A stretch of 5,604 nucleotides of DNA from Chlorobiota bacterium (GTDB lineage Bacteria; Bacteroidota; Ignavibacteria; Ignavibacteriales; Ignavibacteriaceae). The DNA lies in NCBI GenBank assembly GCA_008363265.1, contig RHKR01000187.1, positions 1 to 5,604 of the forward strand, written 5' to 3'. Each line of letters starts with the position of its first letter. Position 1 is the first letter of the stretch. Both the position numbers and the translations under genes were made by a program. Below, piece after piece: positions 3,725-5,604 of this stretch. Under the pieces are notes generated by a model, which was not told the DNA's origin, made no database searches, and saw nothing but the letters and a program-made list of their open reading frames with translations.

Positions 3725-5604
3725 ATGACAAAAACTGCATTCTTTATCGGAATAATTATCTCCTTTGCCACGCTGCGAGCACAGGAAGTGCCGGCTTCGC
3801 TTCCCAACATCCACTTTGACAGTGAAAAGCAACTTTACTGGTTTCAGGATGGTGAACGAAAGCTTTGGGAGCAGCCCCGCAAACCACGCTTCACCGTTGA
3901 TCAGTTCGTAAACGGCATAAAGGGAACCGATAACGGCCTCGCGTTCGACTTCGGCGACACTTCCCTGAACGGAACCATGTATTACGGCCTGATCCCCTAT
4001 GGCGACGGCAAATACCCCCTCCCCGTCTGGTTCAACCGGAGCGTGAAGATCACAAAAGGGGCAGCTGAAGTGGATATCCGTAAAACTCTCTCGGGTACTT
4101 ACGACATGACCGGTTGGGTGGAAAAACAGTACGGAGTGCTCGGTTACAGAGTGGTCGCCGGTGAAGGAACGATGCTCTACGATGGTAAGATCGAATTCAA
4201 CGCGGTCGGGAAATTCACTCCGCAACCTACAGTGATCGATGGTCCGTTTGTAGATCTCGTTACCGAAAACTCGGCGGTGATCTCTTTCATCACAAATTAT
4301 GATTGTCAGCCACAGGTAACCGTGGGTGAAAATGAGTACAAACTCACAAAAGGAACGAAGCACGAACTTCACCTTTCAGATCTGAAGCCGGAAACAGATT
4401 ATAAATACTCTGTGCGGGTCGCGGAAACTTCGTATGAGCACCAATTCAAAACAGCTCCCGTTAAGGGAAGTGACCGGAAGTTCACTTTTGCGTATGTTTC
4501 AGATTCGCGTGCCGGTCAGGGGGGTGGTGAAAGAAGCCTTTATGGCGCGAATGTTTACATAATGCGTAAAATAATGGCCCTTTCCGCTTACAAAAAGATC
4601 GATTTTATGCAGTTCACGGGCGATCTGATCAACGGCTACGCGAATGATCCCGAGGATAACCGCCTGCAATACCGAAACTGGAAGAATGCAGTACAGCCAT
4701 TCGCCGCAAACTTCCCCATCTATGAAACGATGGGCAACCATGAGGGTCTGCACATAAGGTTCCTCGATCCAGATAATCCGGGACGCTGGTTGAGGGCCGA
4801 CCGTTTCCCATATGAAACAATGTCAGCCGAAAAGGTTTTTGCCGACGAGTTCGTTAATCCGGTTGATCCCATGCTTCTCTCCGAAGACGGCTCGATCCAC
4901 GATCCCTCACCCAACACGACCGATTTCCCCTCCTACTCGGAGAACGCCTACTCCTACACTTACGGAAACACAGCGATGATAGTTCTGAACTCGAACTACT
5001 GGTTCGGTCCCGATGTCCGTCGCGAACCCGGCCTTTCAGGCAATCCGCACGCGTACATCATGGACAACCAGTTCGACTGGCTCAAAAAGATGGTAAACTT
5101 CTATGAAGGCGACAATTCGATAAAACACATCTTTGTAACGGTCCACACTCCGATGTTCCCCAACGGAGGGCACTCCGGCGATGATATGTGGTACTCGGGA
5201 AACAACGCGATCAGACCAAGAATTGGTGGCAAGGAAACAAAATACGGCATAATCGAACGCCGGGATCAGATACTTGAACTGATCGTGAACAGATCAAAGA
5301 AGGTAAGGGCAGTACTAACAGGTGACGAGCACAACTACAACCACCTCGTGATCAATCCCGAAATGGAGATGTACCCGGATGGATGGGACAAGGAAAAAGT
5401 TACTCTTAAACGCACCATCTACCAGATCAACAACGGTGCTGCCGGGGCTCCCTACTATGCTCAGGAGAAACTCCCATGGAGCGAGAATTGTAAATCGTTC
5501 ACCACCCGGAACGCTCTCGTTTTCATCACTGTCGACGGCGACAAAGTGGAAGTGCAGACCATCAACCCCGACACCCTCGAAGAGATCGAATCATTTTCGA
5601 TTGA
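3725..5604 (+). CDS. Secreted metallophosphoesterase, purple acid phosphatase type, 3'-truncated
   Basis: The frame is open from ATG 3725 to the window edge (626 codons plus two bases). TAA at 3707-3709 is in frame upstream, so this is the first usable ATG; no Shine-Dalgarno site is seen. Residues 1-19 are a signal peptide (FFIGIIISFATLRA, cut before Q20), so it acts in the periplasm or outside. About 21-160 is a beta-rich region I do not recognise. About 165-245 is a fibronectin III/PAP N-terminal domain (IDGPFVDLVTENSAVISF, LSDLKPETDYKYSVRV). The calcineurin-like domain follows: D260 in SDSR, D300 in TGDL, GNHE (337-340), H474 in VTVH, and GDEH (533-536). Such enzymes hydrolyse phosphate esters with two metals. 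Two motifs deviate: motif I is D-S-R rather than D-x-H, and the last is G-D-x-H rather than G-H-x-H. The substrate (monoester, diester or nucleotide) cannot be told. A C-terminal sorting domain may lie beyond the window. Confidence 0.85.
   Translation, partial: MTKTAFFIGIIISFATLRAQEVPASLPNIHFDSEKQLYWFQDGERKLWEQPRKPRFTVDQFVNGIKGTDNGLAFDFGDTSLNGTMYYGLIPYGDGKYPLPVWFNRSVKITKGAAEVDIRKTLSGTYDMTGWVEKQYGVLGYRVVAGEGTMLYDGKIEFNAVGKFTPQPTVIDGPFVDLVTENSAVISFITNYDCQPQVTVGENEYKLTKGTKHELHLSDLKPETDYKYSVRVAETSYEHQFKTAPVKGSDRKFTFAYVSDSRAGQGGGERSLYGANVYIMRKIMALSAYKKIDFMQFTGDLINGYANDPEDNRLQYRNWKNAVQPFAANFPIYETMGNHEGLHIRFLDPDNPGRWLRADRFPYETMSAEKVFADEFVNPVDPMLLSEDGSIHDPSPNTTDFPSYSENAYSYTYGNTAMIVLNSNYWFGPDVRREPGLSGNPHAYIMDNQFDWLKKMVNFYEGDNSIKHIFVTVHTPMFPNGGHSGDDMWYSGNNAIRPRIGGKETKYGIIERRDQILELIVNRSKKVRAVLTGDEHNYNHLVINPEMEMYPDGWDKEKVTLKRTIYQINNGAAGAPYYAQEKLPWSENCKSFTTRNALVFITVDGDKVEVQTINPDTLEEIESFSI

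Noticed and set aside
3695..4372. A 225-codon open frame on the minus strand.
   Set aside because: It lies wholly antisense to the signal peptide and N-terminal domains of the phosphoesterase, whose domain content is convincing; the minus-strand product has no recognisable motif.
4499..4917. Three overlapping open frames on the minus strand.
   Set aside because: They overlap one another and lie opposite the catalytic domain of the phosphoesterase. They have no recognisable motif and are best read as antisense shadows.
5602..5604. TGA at the very end of the window as the stop of the phosphoesterase gene.
   Set aside because: It is out of frame: codons fall on 5597-5599 and 5600-5602, leaving GA, so the gene continues past the window.

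Overview
The window looks like chromosomal DNA from the Bacteroidota/Chlorobi/Ignavibacteria side of the tree. The best evidence is a textbook promoter of that group, TTTG-N19-TATGTTTG at 1765-1795 (consensus TTTG-N19-TAnnTTTG), in front of the third complete gene. Supporting signs are two exported proteins whose predicted signal peptides end just before Gln (LHG|Q and LRA|Q) and a small toxin-antitoxin pair of a kind I associate with these phyla. The genus cannot be read from the sequence.

All genes are on the + strand. (1) 1-849: the end of a small DUF6922-like putative antitoxin, then a 218-residue AbiEii-type nucleotidyltransferase toxin, overlapping by 4 bases (TTGA). This pair is much more AT-rich than the rest, as expected for a mobile defence or toxin module. 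(2) 966-1685: a GTG-started, secreted, beta-rich protein, probably a small outer-membrane beta-barrel. (3) 1830-3527: a 565-residue cytoplasmic protein with an N-terminal Rossmann NAD(P)-binding domain of extended-SDR type that lacks the catalytic Tyr, followed by about 320 residues I do not recognise. (4) 3725 to the window end: a secreted metallophosphoesterase of the purple acid phosphatase type with a novel-looking N-terminal domain, a fibronectin III domain and a catalytic domain with unusual metal-site motifs. It is still open at the edge (626 codons seen).

The genes do not form one operon. The three gaps (116, 144 and 197 bp) each carry a degenerate repeat with a 7-base period. The first has one arm; the other two have two arms in inverted orientation, which could fold into long hairpins. 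Each repeat ends 6-12 bases upstream of a TTTG, the -33 element of this group's promoters. The unit order differs between the two arms of the same hairpin, which suggests turnover by whole heptads. These intergenic elements are the least explained structure here. No tRNA, rRNA, CRISPR array, insertion sequence or transposase was seen.
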